Source of the DNA: Phoronis australis | Taxonomy: Eukaryota > Phoronida > Phoronidae | Direction of reading: 5' to 3' | Length of the DNA: 28,557 nt | Assembly: GCA_002633005.1 (NCBI GenBank) | Contig: NMRA01001125.1 | Location: 23,663-52,219 of the forward strand | Shown here: positions 19,466 to 28,557 of the stretch, in pieces | How the letters are laid out: every line of letters begins with the position of its first letter | Position numbering within the stretch: position 1 is the stretch's first letter | Position numbers and translations under genes: made by a program | Notes under the pieces: model-generated | The model's database searches: none | Seen by the model: only the letters and a program-made list of their open reading frames with translations | Told to the model about the DNA's origin: nothing

Positions 19466-19625
19466 GAAAATGTTTACTTGGTGAGATGCCAGTCTTGTGT
19501 CATAAAAATGTTTACTTGGTGAGATGCCAGTCTTGTGTCATAAAAATGTTTACTTGGTGAGATGCCAGTCTTGTGTCATAAAAATGTTTACTTGGTGAGA
19601 TGCAAGTCTTGTGTCATAAAAATGT
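19466..19625. repeat. 38-bp tandem repeat, about four copies
   Basis: The unit AAAAATGTTTACTTGGTGAG followed by ATGCCAGTCTTGTGTCAT is repeated head to tail four times, nearly perfectly (one copy has ATGCAAG). It is in intron 1. The high identity points to a young minisatellite. Confidence 0.93.
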
Positions 19626-19970
19626 TACGTAAGCTAATGTCTTGCCGACTCAATACGGGTGTCATTCAATAACATAAAACAAAAATTTTCTTTATGTACG
19701 GAACGCGTCCGCGTGAGCAGTAATTTGTTTGCTACTGGAAAAGGCTCGCCGGAGTTTGTTTTTGCAGTACGTGTTTCAGGGTGCTCCATCGAAACTGGAA
19801 CCCCGGTGAAAACAAATATCCCGGAGTCGAAGGAGGACTCCCGCGCCTTCAAAAAAGCTAACCATACCGGCAAATATGAACCACCTACCTTTATTGTATG
19901 AGAATTTTAGACAAACTTATGATGAATTGGCTTTCAACATTATTCTACTGCAAAAGTTATGGAGCGATCC

Positions 19971-20000
19971 CAGGGGCGGATCCAGGATTTTTTAAAACGG
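19971..20000. mobile_element. Single MITE end (CAGGGGCGGATCCAGG)
   Basis: This terminus resembles the left end of the MITE at 12932, but no matching right end was found nearby. It is probably a truncated or eroded copy. Confidence 0.45.
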
Positions 20001-23000
20001 AAGATTTTCGTTGCCCATCTCGTAGTGTAACGCTGCGTTTTCCAAACGCAAACCATTCTTAATACTATTACATGGCCTTCATTTTTGAACAATGGATTAC
20101 GTGAAACTTTTTGTTGGAATTGTATCACAAACCTAGTGCTTTTCAAGCGTACTTAACCATTTAGCTTTAAGGGTTTTCATTTTCATGACATTTGGTGCTT
20201 TATGCCGAATCTGTGTCTAAGGGCCACGAACTGCAATGTAATAATATTTCTATATACTTTTAAGACGCATAAGTCTTCGACCGGCACTTGACAAGCAAAA
20301 TAGAACTGTTGGTCATTCCCAATGGAGTTCTCATACCTACGAATGATTTCCCTTGAACACTAAGGGACTGTTGAATGTGTGGCGGGCATAATTTCACAAA
20401 AGACTGCTTCAATCTCTGTTAGATAAATTATTGGTCAGAACTAGGTAGCTTTTTCGTTGGGGCGTATTTTATGTAGGTAAAATGCGTGAGTTTGCATTTT
20501 GGCCTTACAGCTTTAATTCTTCCAGGACATAGTGAGGCAGGAAGGTTGCAATCATATTCTTGAAGGGTGGTTAGGAGCTCATGCGAAGCGGACACGCCGG
20601 TTTAGTGAAATCCGTCATCAAACAAAACGTGGGTGACTGGGTTGCGTCCGCATGGGGTACGGTGTGCACTTATTTCGTACAAATATAATACTAATTAAAA
20701 TTGCTTTGACTGAAAACCAGACGTTAACATAACTATAGGAAAGACGTGAATGGAGACTTATGAGTTTAGGTACGTACAGTATACGCTTTTGCGCATGCCG
20801 CAAGTGTGGGTTACATTGTGTATGGACAAAATCCGAGGTGGTTCTTAGAGAAAAACGTGTGAGTTCAATATGATGTATTAAAGGCTACTGGTCTGATAGT
20901 ATAACGACATAACATATAACATTCAAGTGAACCTATTCGACCAATCAGAATGTGCGCCAAATATAAAACTAACCAATGGGGAAACAGGAAATACCTAAGC
21001 TAAAAAATCACGAAAACCTGTCGTAAACACAATCCAATAGCAATTAATTTTAATAAGGTCACCAATCATTACTGCTGGCCAGAGCAGTAGGGAAACTAAT
21101 AAACCATGAAAAACTGTCATAAACGCATTCCAATAGCAAACGTTTTGTTAGAGAGTCACTAAAACACGCATGAACACATTTCAATACACAGCCATGCCTG
21201 CTGCTTGATCTGTTCGTACAAGATCCAAAGGAGTCCAGACATGCACAGTGCATTGGTGGACATCGCGCCTCAAACCGATTCTGGTGCACGATTTAATCTC
21301 TGTTTCAACATCATTTACGGCGTAGATTCTTATGCACCGGCAAATGCCTCGATGCGTTCCAAGTGTTGGAAGTAGTGGAGCAATAAAAAGTGTGAATTTC
21401 TTCACCCGCTACGTTTTTAATAAAAGACACTTAGATCGAGATTTCAGCCCTCTATTTCCACATCCTGCTCCCATGAAAGTGCTTGCTAATTATTCGAAAA
21501 CACGTTTCTGTAATATAGTGCGTCGCGTACTTGAATGTCGAGAAAGGCGTGTCGTTAACCATTCGCGGGTGCACTGCACGGATTCAATGTTCACCTGCCC
21601 TCAGTATTCGAGTCCCCAGACAGTTGTTACTGATCGCTACGTATTCGGCTAAATGCCCATCAATATTTGGGTAAGCACACGTCATCGAGTTTTTAACATA
21701 AGCAACATTTTTTGTTGTTTTTTTAATTTTGTGGGTCTCTGTAATCATACGTTCTGCACTGTTTCTTTGATCAGCCATGTAGATGTAACAGCCGTTTTGT
21801 TGCTGTTTCCGGTATTTTGTTTGCCTTTCTTAAAATATGAGCACAAGCGCGGTGTGACCTGACCATCATCCTTCATCCTACGAACACCACAAGATAGCGA
21901 ACGGTGGTATTTCTAAGCTAAGGACGGTTTAAAATATAATTATTTTTTTCATAGTCATAATCAGGCGAATACTAGAGAAGTAGACTAAGACGACTGTGCA
22001 TCTGATATATACACATGTGCAAGCCATAGTAACAGCAACAATAAACAGTCTATGAGTAACTGCAATCTAACACAGAATGGTATAAACAACATGCGACAGG
22101 TAATGCATTAACACCCCATTCACAAAGACAAACATGGCAAAAGATAAGTAACCTTGCTGACAAATATTAACCGTCTGGAAACCCCACGTTGCATTAACAT
22201 TGACCAAATATATCTGTAGAATATCGAAATTGACTTGCAACAACTTAGTTAACACACAGTTACATACACATAATAATACACATGGTATTGAGCTATGGGT
22301 CCACCCAGCCATAAACTGGATCAAACCTAGAGTGAAAAGATGCCAAATCCATAAAATGTCTACCCATTCCAAATTTCACATAGAGACCCATTCAGTTACC
22401 AAATCCTGGTCAACGTCACCCCGTTCGGCGCTAAGCGCATAGCTAATGGCGCAAAGCACTTCCCTTTTCCAATGCCCTTCAAATTTAATATGAATTATTC
22501 TCGGGCGATTTTCCGATTCGAATTACTGATAAGTCCTTAACAACCCAAGAAAATGAAATTTTACCAACTGACGAAGATTATTTAGGGAGAGGCAATTTTG
22601 TGCCACAGGCATAAACATTGCGAATCAATTGGATTGTGAGAAAATAACCAGAGTAATCACAACCAAGCTGCATAACAAGTATAAATATTAAATTTAGAAA
22701 AATCAACATAAAATAATGCAAACGCAGGGATATTGTTAACGAAATATTTCGATGTCTTTCAGTTGACGAAAACTCAACTGTTTTCCAAGTTTTGGTTTAA
22801 AACTCAGAAATTAACTACTTAGTACATTACACGTACGTGTTTTTGTTTGAAACGCTCCTGAAAGCGCTCTAATAAATGGCCGTTGTGGTGATTCGCTTGC
22901 TTGCCGGTGAATTTAGCTCTCCCCCTCATAGTTTTACTTTCCGACATTTAAGCAGAAAAAATGGCTATTGATGAACACAAAACTCCATAACATTTTTATT

Positions 23001-23013
23001 TAGTGCACTGACG
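20001..23013 (-). other. Large intron 1 interior, no exon recognised
   Basis: Several open frames on both strands (for example 21332-21652 and 22067-22372) have no recognisable domains and conflict with each other. No RNA gene was identified. A weak direct repeat is listed separately. Confidence 0.45.
21009..21140. repeat. Degenerate direct repeat, period about 96
   Basis: CACGAAAACCTGTCGTAAAC with following CAATCCAATAGCAA (21009-21043) recurs as CATGAAAAACTGTCATAAAC with GCATTCCAATAGCAA (21105-21140). Two diverged copies only. Confidence 0.5.
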
Positions 23014-23252
23014 CACTGGTGTCCCCCGAAAGCATTGCGGCACTTCATGAATATCCAAGGCACTGCGGCTCAGATGCGGAAACACGTTCCCGTTTTTTTG
23101 TTTTTTGTTTTTTTTTTATCCTGAACAGCAGGTCTACGTCCTTGACCCCCGCAACTTTCGAGCCGCCAATACACATACAACAATGGCGCTTTGCCCAATT
23201 CCCCCTAGGATTTTGGCCGCCCCGCCCTTATGGCATCCTAGATCCGCCACTG
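23014..23252. mobile_element. MITE of the CAGTGGCGGATCTAGG family
   Basis: The right end on this strand, CCTAGATCCGCCACTG, is the reverse complement of CAGTGGCGGATCTAGG. The following 110 bases match the left arm of the element at 16001 in opposite orientation. The left boundary (about 23014, CACTGGTGTCCCCC) is uncertain. It lies 96 bases downstream of exon 1 in intron 1. Confidence 0.6.
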
Positions 23253-23347
23253 ACTAATGCGTGATTTTAAACTGGCGTGATAAAAATAAATACTTAATAC
23301 GAACAATTGAATATCGCAAATGGAACTGTAAACACACAAGAACTCAC

Positions 23348-23581
23348 CCTGTTGCCAAGTGCACCTGCAGTGCCTGAAACAACGGCGGAGCCGGAGGCAC
23401 TGGTGGGTCTCGCATCAGTTGACGCTAAGTTTCCCGACGTAGTGTCCCTCAGTGCCGAAGTAGCGGCCAGAATCCGCTGGGTCGGGGATTGTGTGTCAGG
23501 CTGGTTGTTGACATTTTGCAGCTGGTCAACTGCATCGGTTAAAAGACCAATGATATTTGACAACAGTTCTCTCTGTGACAT
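23348..23581 (-). CDS. Exon 1 of G2E3-like HECT ubiquitin ligase (start codon, residues 1-78)
   Basis: This is the first coding exon of the large minus-strand gene. It starts with MSQRELLSNI at an ATG in a good context (A at -3) and encodes exactly 78 codons. It ends at AGG followed by a canonical GTGAGT donor, so it leaves in phase 0. The first 25 residues are helical-looking with regular Leu/Ile spacing; the rest is Ala/Ser/Thr/Gly-rich and probably disordered. No signal peptide or membrane segment is seen, which fits a cytosolic or nuclear protein. It is joined to the downstream exons by phase and by the family's usual layout, not by transcript evidence. The start was chosen because this is the only long open segment upstream of exon 2 with a clean donor. 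An NRF1-like motif lies about 80 bases upstream. Confidence 0.72.
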
Positions 23582-23652
23582 TGTCAGAAATTATTCTTGC
23601 TTCGATTTTGACAGCAGACTTTTACGCAACGAGCCGACAACCGGGAGCTCAA

Positions 23653-23664
23653 ACGCATGCGCAC
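23653..23664. promoter_or_regulatory. NRF1-like palindromic motif upstream of the start
   Basis: ACGCATGCGCAC, about 72-83 bases upstream of the ATG at 23581, is close to the palindromic NRF1 consensus (YGCGCAYGCGCR) common in animal promoters without a TATA box. No TATA box is visible at a sensible distance. Function is inferred. Confidence 0.4.
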
Positions 23665-23701
23665 ATGCGACACATTGGTTTCGTCCTCACGCTAACAAAA
23701 T

Positions 23702-24078
23702 AGGATTGAATTCACGATAGGATAGAATACACGAAGTTATTAGTTTCACCCATAGGCCGCTAGGATTGACGAAACAGGATTGAATTCACGACAGGATAGA
23801 ATACACGAAGTTATTAGCTTCACCCATAAGCCGCTAGGATTGACGAAACAGAATCGACGAAACTGGATTGAATTCACGAGACAATAGGATAGACGAAAGA
23901 GAATGACTAAACAACGTTGAATTCAGTAAACAGGATAGAATATACAAAACAGCATTGAGTTCACGATATAGAATCGACGAATGTGGATTGAATTGATGTA
24001 ATAGCATTGAATACACAAGATAGGATTGAATTGTCATACAGTTGGCATTGAGTTCATTAAATGGAATTGAATATACAT
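23702..24078. repeat. Degenerate satellite of AGGATTGAATTCACGA-type units
   Basis: A motif of about 17-20 bases (GGATTGAATTCACGA, GGATAGAATACACGA, GCATTGAGTTCACGA and variants) recurs many times. Two longer units of about 74 bp, starting at 23702 and 23776, also share the GAAGTTATTAG(T/C)TTCACCCATA insert. The array sits about 120 bases upstream of the HECT gene start codon. Confidence 0.85.
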
Positions 24079-26546
24079 TTTAATGTTTTTTGCATAAACG
24101 GCCGCCCATAAAACTTTCCCTATTATATTTGACGTCAAAACGTTGACCCGGGTACAAAAACCGTGAGTCCGGCTTCCCAATTCCTATACGATGATGACGA
24201 AAAAATTGAATCAGCTAGGTCACAGTCAATTCTCGGAAAAATCTGATGTGACGCGATTATATTGTTAGATATGCGACTTTGGGAATTTTTCAGTTGTACA
24301 AGGATTAGAGATCATGATAAGCATCGATGCATCGCAGCGTTCAAAAAGGGGATAATAGTCACTTAAAGGGGTCCCGCAGTTGAGAATCAGTATGATGTCT
24401 CGATCGACCGACTGAGGAGAAAATTGGTTCTCCATATGCCCTGTAAACTATCATTATCAGTCCCAAAAATCTACCGATCTTTGTTCATTTAATTTGAATT
24501 TAGCAGTCTTATACGTCAAATCCGAGTCCACCAAAAACGCCTTAAAGAATTTTCTTTTATATTGCCGCTTTAGAAAGCAAGACCTGACCCAGTTTAATTT
24601 ATTGTCTATTGTTTATTATCATGTTGACCTCAGGAGGTTATGAGGAACTTTGATACCCGAGCACTGCGATTGTGCACTTAATCACGTATCTGCATATCTT
24701 AGTAAAGGCACAGGTTTTGTAAATAGTTTGTATAATTTAATGTCCCGAATGTACACGAATCTGTCATTGATCTTGTTTGGGTCACGTGATGAGTTCAAAA
24801 CTACCATTTAGGAAAAAAGGTATACTCACAGCAAAACAATTGTAACGATAATATGATATAATTTCCTTTTTTTGAGATCTCAAAAACGCAGTCATATTTT
24901 TTAATTTTAACTTTTGTAAATTGCAACCTTTTGATTATTTAAAAAATTATGAAAGTCCTAATTTTCGATAGCTTTTTCTGATCAGTAAAATTCTAAACCA
25001 TGTCCCACCAGCCATCGTTGAACACTGCATGAGTTATTATATCTAATTCTCCACCCACCGTTTACAAAAATCGAAACTCGTAAAACAACGGATAGTTACT
25101 TTGGATGCCAGTGCCACATCGAATGTACTTATATTACTGATCGTTAAAACTTTATATACTGTCACCTCCGGTTGCAAGTCGTCCCCTCTGTTACGTTTTG
25201 TCCTGACTGACAACAGAAGAGTGTCTTATTCAAGTTGTTAACCATAGCCAAATAATGGTCAAAGCGTTGATAGTTTACAGAATATCATAGATTTATCCCC
25301 AGTTATTAATCATCCTTTTGTTGTGGAGGGGACGTTTGAACTTGGACATGGCTTATAATCCCTTGGATAAAATATTTTCAAAAAAACATGACAGGCAACA
25401 ACTGCAACTAAAGCTGAACATAATACATTGCTTGTAAATACATTTCAATTGCATCATTCGTGTCTTGTCCTTGATAGAGTACGCCGTCCGAAACGTGGGG
25501 AATTTTAGTACTGATACTCGTCGTTTTATTTTTACTATTTTATATTCTTATCAGTCAGTAACTGCACGGCATTCAAGCATCTATTTTATATAGTTAATAA
25601 TTTTTATTGTCCCCCCGCTATAAGTAGTTAAGTAACCCGTCTTTCATCGAAACCTAGACTTTGCTGCCCACGCGAGGCTCAGACCTGCCCGCGCACAAAA
25701 TTCTTCACTCGTACACGCTATTCCCGCACCCGTTCCTTACGGGTGTGCTACTCCTCTCACCGTGACGTAAATTTCCCCTCCCGTAAATCTTTGTTCGTAC
25801 TCACCATTCCCTGTTTGACTTCTCCACTCACGGACATACTCATCGACCGTATCTTTTCCTCGATCACTACATACAGTGAAGCTAGGTTAGGCAATAAATA
25901 AAATTTCGTTTAAAAATTATCGATACTTTGTCGATACTTCTGTATTGAACGCTAAGTGAGTTCAATAGCACTTTCAGTGTGTCGTTAACAAATAATTTTT
26001 TTTCAAATTTACATGCAGTAATTGCAAAATGGTTCTGTTGAAAAGGAATAATCGAAAATTGGTGGACATGTGTTTACATGAAAGGGCTTTCCATTGCTGG
26101 TTTGTGGGCGGGGAGAAGAGTTGGTCCGGCAAAGATATATCTGCAATACGCAAAAAGTGGTGTGGGAAGAAAAATATAAGTCTACGAGAGGAATAGCTTG
26201 CGCGAGACTCTCCGAGAGAAGTTTGGCGCGCAGGCAGGCACGTGCCGCACGGGAGCAGAAAAGTCTAAATACGTGCCTTAAATAACTAAGTTTTGATTTA
26301 GGTCACTTCCTCTATAAATCCCTTTTTATCGTATATGTTCGTATTTAGGCCCATCCGCCTAAATGCAGAGCTCTATCTATTCAGAATATAGCGTTTGAGA
26401 AACACTTTAGCAAAAATAACGAATTTATAAAATTGTATTTCCTCAGTAGGTCTGTTTAGCTTCCAAAACGACAAGAAATGAATGAAACCTTTTGGGCTCA
26501 TCATCAATTTCTAACCGTGATAGATAATTACTTCTGTTATCACGAC
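24079..26546. other. 2.5-kb upstream region without recognised features
   Basis: AT-rich sequence upstream of the HECT gene. No exon with splice borders and motif, RNA gene or transposon end was recognised. The plus-strand open frame at 26094-26285 is Arg-rich with no family resemblance. Confidence 0.5.
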
Positions 26547-26700
26547 CAGTGGTGTAGTGGTAAAATTAGAGGTAAGTAGGCGCTCAAACCTCATCGTATC
26601 ACCTTGGGCACTGAACGTAACTTACGCTGCGTAGGCGCTACGTTCAAATGCCAAAAGGTGGTTGGCTGCGCCTACGTCCCACTACAGCACTGATCACAAC
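26539..26700. mobile_element. hAT MITE with 8-bp target-site duplication
   Basis: The 146-bp element at 26547-26692 has ends CAGTGGTGTAGTGG and CCACTACAGCACTG, imperfect inverted repeats; a further GTAGGCG / CGCCTAC pair lies inside. The flanks are ATCACGAC (26539-26546) and ATCACAAC (26693-26700), an 8-bp target duplication with one mismatch, as expected for hAT insertion. Non-coding. Confidence 0.85.
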
Positions 26701-26770
26701 TAACGTCAGAAGAAACCTTCAGTTTACTGAGGTTGGTCAACCACCCTAAAATTGCAAATTCGAGAAAGGC

Positions 26771-26847
26771 GCATGTGCGTATTGCCTGAGACTACGCGTG
26801 TGCGTTTTGCCTATGAGACTACGCATGTGCCTATTGCCTATGAGATT
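26771..26847. repeat. Tandem repeat of about 27 bp, three copies
   Basis: The unit GCATGTGCGTATTGCCTATG plus AGACTAC recurs three times with minor changes (GCGTGTGCGTTTTGCC, GCATGTGCCTATTGCC). It contains TGCGCAT-like half sites. Confidence 0.8.
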
Positions 26848-27147
26848 TGAGTTGTCGGCTCAGTCGTCATTAGATCAGCATCGGATTACTGTGGTAATGT
26901 TTCTTAACCCAAAATAGTTTCGGCTAAGAATTCGAGATGAATAGCGGAGTAGTGCCGAAATACACCTAAAGCAGCATGCGAGTCAGATTTCACTTTTTAA
27001 GGGCCCCCGTCTAATCTTTTTATTCGGAAATATTTTTGACATTTTCCACTCCATTTTCATAAAAACTCAAAATAATTATCTGTAATTCTGTGCTAAAGTA
27101 TACTATGATTTATATGGATAATTGTATAATCCTATTTTGCTTACAGG

Positions 27148-27299
27148 CAACGTCAGCCCTGGAGTTCTGCGCCTTCTGCTGTCAGGGGGATGGTCTGGGG
27201 AGGGGAATAATGCATATCCCCAATGATCCTGTCCGCGACAGGTATTACAGGGTGTCCTATTTTGCACTTGATGACCCCAGCATCGAAATCATCAGTTAG
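27148..27299 (+). CDS. Possible exon of an unidentified gene (strand uncertain)
   Basis: A GC-richer block in AT-rich surroundings, open after a good plus-strand acceptor (TTTTGCTTACAG). It encodes ATSALEFCAFCCQGDGLGRG, then IMHIPNDPVRDRYYRVSYFA and ends IEIIS before a TAG. A donor-like CAG/GTATTA at 27240 offers an alternative internal-exon reading. The opposite strand is also open over the same bases (containing DAGVIKCKIGHPVIPVADR), so strand and coding status are unresolved. I do not recognise either peptide. Confidence 0.3.
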
Positions 27300-28557
27300 A
27301 GTCTGAACTCTAAATCTCAGGATGAGGGACAAGGTTCTCCATTCTTGTGTGGATTTAAGGCAGTGGGATATTTCCAGCATTTTTTAATATTTTTGTGACC
27401 CATCATACCATCGAATTGCCACTGTTGAGCAGAAAATAACAAACGTGTAAAATGTCCGTGAATGAATGAAATTGTGTTTCGCTGGTGTCAACTGGGCCCG
27501 CCTTGCCAACCAGATAAGAAACTGGAACAAGTGAAAGCTACTTTTGTGTCTCCCAGCACTAAAGAGCTCTGTGGAGAATGCTTCTCATTGCAAGCAGAAA
27601 ACAAATATTCACGGAGGTTCATAATGATACAAAATGTATTTACAAAACATTATAATACAAATGTCATTAAATATGTATTTGCATGCTCCTAACTATGCTA
27701 ATGAACAGCAGGAACTACACTACAATAATATTTTAACATAATCTATGCTAAACAAAACACAGTTGTATTCAGTGACAAATTGTAAATGTGAAAACAAAAA
27801 ATTCTGCAAACAGGTGACCTTTGCATTAAAGACGGTCAGATAGCTTGTATCATGCAGTGCTATTCCCCAGCACCATGTCACGATACTTACTGGACACAGT
27901 TCAGTGATTTACGGTGGATCACTTTTGCCACAAAACCCATTCTTAGCAACACTTGACAATTTTCAACCTGCTTTGTATTTACATTGTGGCTATATGTCAT
28001 GTTTCTTACTAATTTGGCCAAGCAATCATAGAGATGATTAATTAGTCCATAAGTTCCACTTCAAGGTTACGTAAGACCCTTGAAAAAATGTCCAAATTTG
28101 GCTAACTTCGGAACACAGCTCAGAAGAGGGATAACCCCCATATGCAATGACATTCTATTCCTTTTTGTGTAGTATCTAACAATTTTTACATCTCAAACAA
28201 ATGAAAGACCAATACATTTTACTAACACCTGTGTAGTAATGCTTCATAATTCTTGAGAGAATGAAGCATACCAAGAAAAGTGACAATATCTAACATGTGT
28301 CAAAAGCAGATTCCAATACGCTTAACATCTAGAAAGTAGAGCCCAACACTACACTTTATGCATGTATAAGTCTAAGTTATATGCATCTGGTCGGAAATAT
28401 ATTTCATCTCATTATTATACTTTACACATCACACTTGTCACAACATGATCATCACGTAAATAAACATCTCTTATATTTTTGAATTTACACGATTTTCTTA
28501 CCCTACAACACTTCATATTTAAATAGAACAGACACAAAGACAGTCCCATGTTCAATG
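27300..28557. other. Right end of window, nothing recognised
   Basis: AT-rich sequence with one plus-strand open frame at 27462-27692 (Cys-containing, no motif, no splice evidence) and no transposon ends or RNA genes identified. Confidence 0.45.

Noticed and set aside
21332-21652. 106-codon plus-strand open frame as a gene
   Set aside because: It overlaps open frames on the other strand, has no recognisable motif, splice border or promoter, and lies in a large intron.
23307-23720. 137-codon plus-strand open frame opposite exon 1
   Set aside because: It is the antisense shadow of exon 1, whose minus-strand reading has a good start context and a canonical donor in phase with exon 2.
26547-26620. 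tRNA-like A-box (GGTGTAGTGG) as a possible tRNA gene
   Set aside because: It is the terminal inverted repeat of a hAT MITE, and no cloverleaf or B-box at the right distance was found.

Overview
The window looks like animal nuclear DNA, probably from a marine invertebrate. It is AT-rich, with spliceosomal introns that keep GT-AG borders, several hAT-type miniature transposons, microsatellites and tandem repeats, and assembly gaps (one N run at 16170-16695 and single N bases at 637, 6364 and 11119). Nothing bacterial or viral stands out. The gene type is familiar from corals, amphioxus, hemichordates and fishes, but the species cannot be fixed from this sequence.

The dominant feature is one intron-rich gene on the minus strand, running from an ATG at 23581 down to a stop at 820. 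Its exons join in phase into a model of 2250 bases (749 residues plus stop) once duplicated assembly segments are counted once and a dead exon copy is skipped. In order the protein has: an Ala/Ser/Thr-rich leader; a short Gln/Arg-rich segment; a two-exon globular N-terminal module; a C-x2-C-x11-H-x3-C zinc finger resembling a Rad18-type UBZ finger; a linker made of repeated 22-residue units, each encoded by its own 66-bp phase-0 exon; and a C-terminal HECT ubiquitin-ligase domain over four exons with the catalytic TCSN motif near residue 711. The architecture matches the poorly studied multi-copy family usually labelled 'G2/M phase-specific E3 ubiquitin-protein ligase-like'.

Layout. 1-815: unassigned 3' flank. 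820-4534: HECT exons, with a long inverted repeat in one intron. 4799-9184: linker exon and the array of 66-bp exons, interrupted by a 1.9-kb duplication with a single N at its junction (6364), probably an unmerged contig-end overlap. 9502-10526: zinc-finger and N-terminal-module exons. 10527-15570: a second copy of exon 4 and, between the copies, an unrelated segment with a hAT-like element, an orphan plus-strand terminal exon with a polyA signal, and a MITE. 15570-17850: a MITE broken by the N run and a 101-bp tandem duplication. 17848-23581: the first three exons, separated by large introns with repeats. 23650-24080: a possible promoter motif and a degenerate satellite. 24080-28557: mostly unassigned, with one clean hAT MITE and a GC-richer block at 27148-27300 that could be an exon of another gene.

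The main biological novelty is the linker: a zinc-finger/HECT ligase that appears to lengthen by tandem duplication of a frame-neutral exon. The main technical caution is that part of the apparent exon expansion is very likely an assembly artefact.
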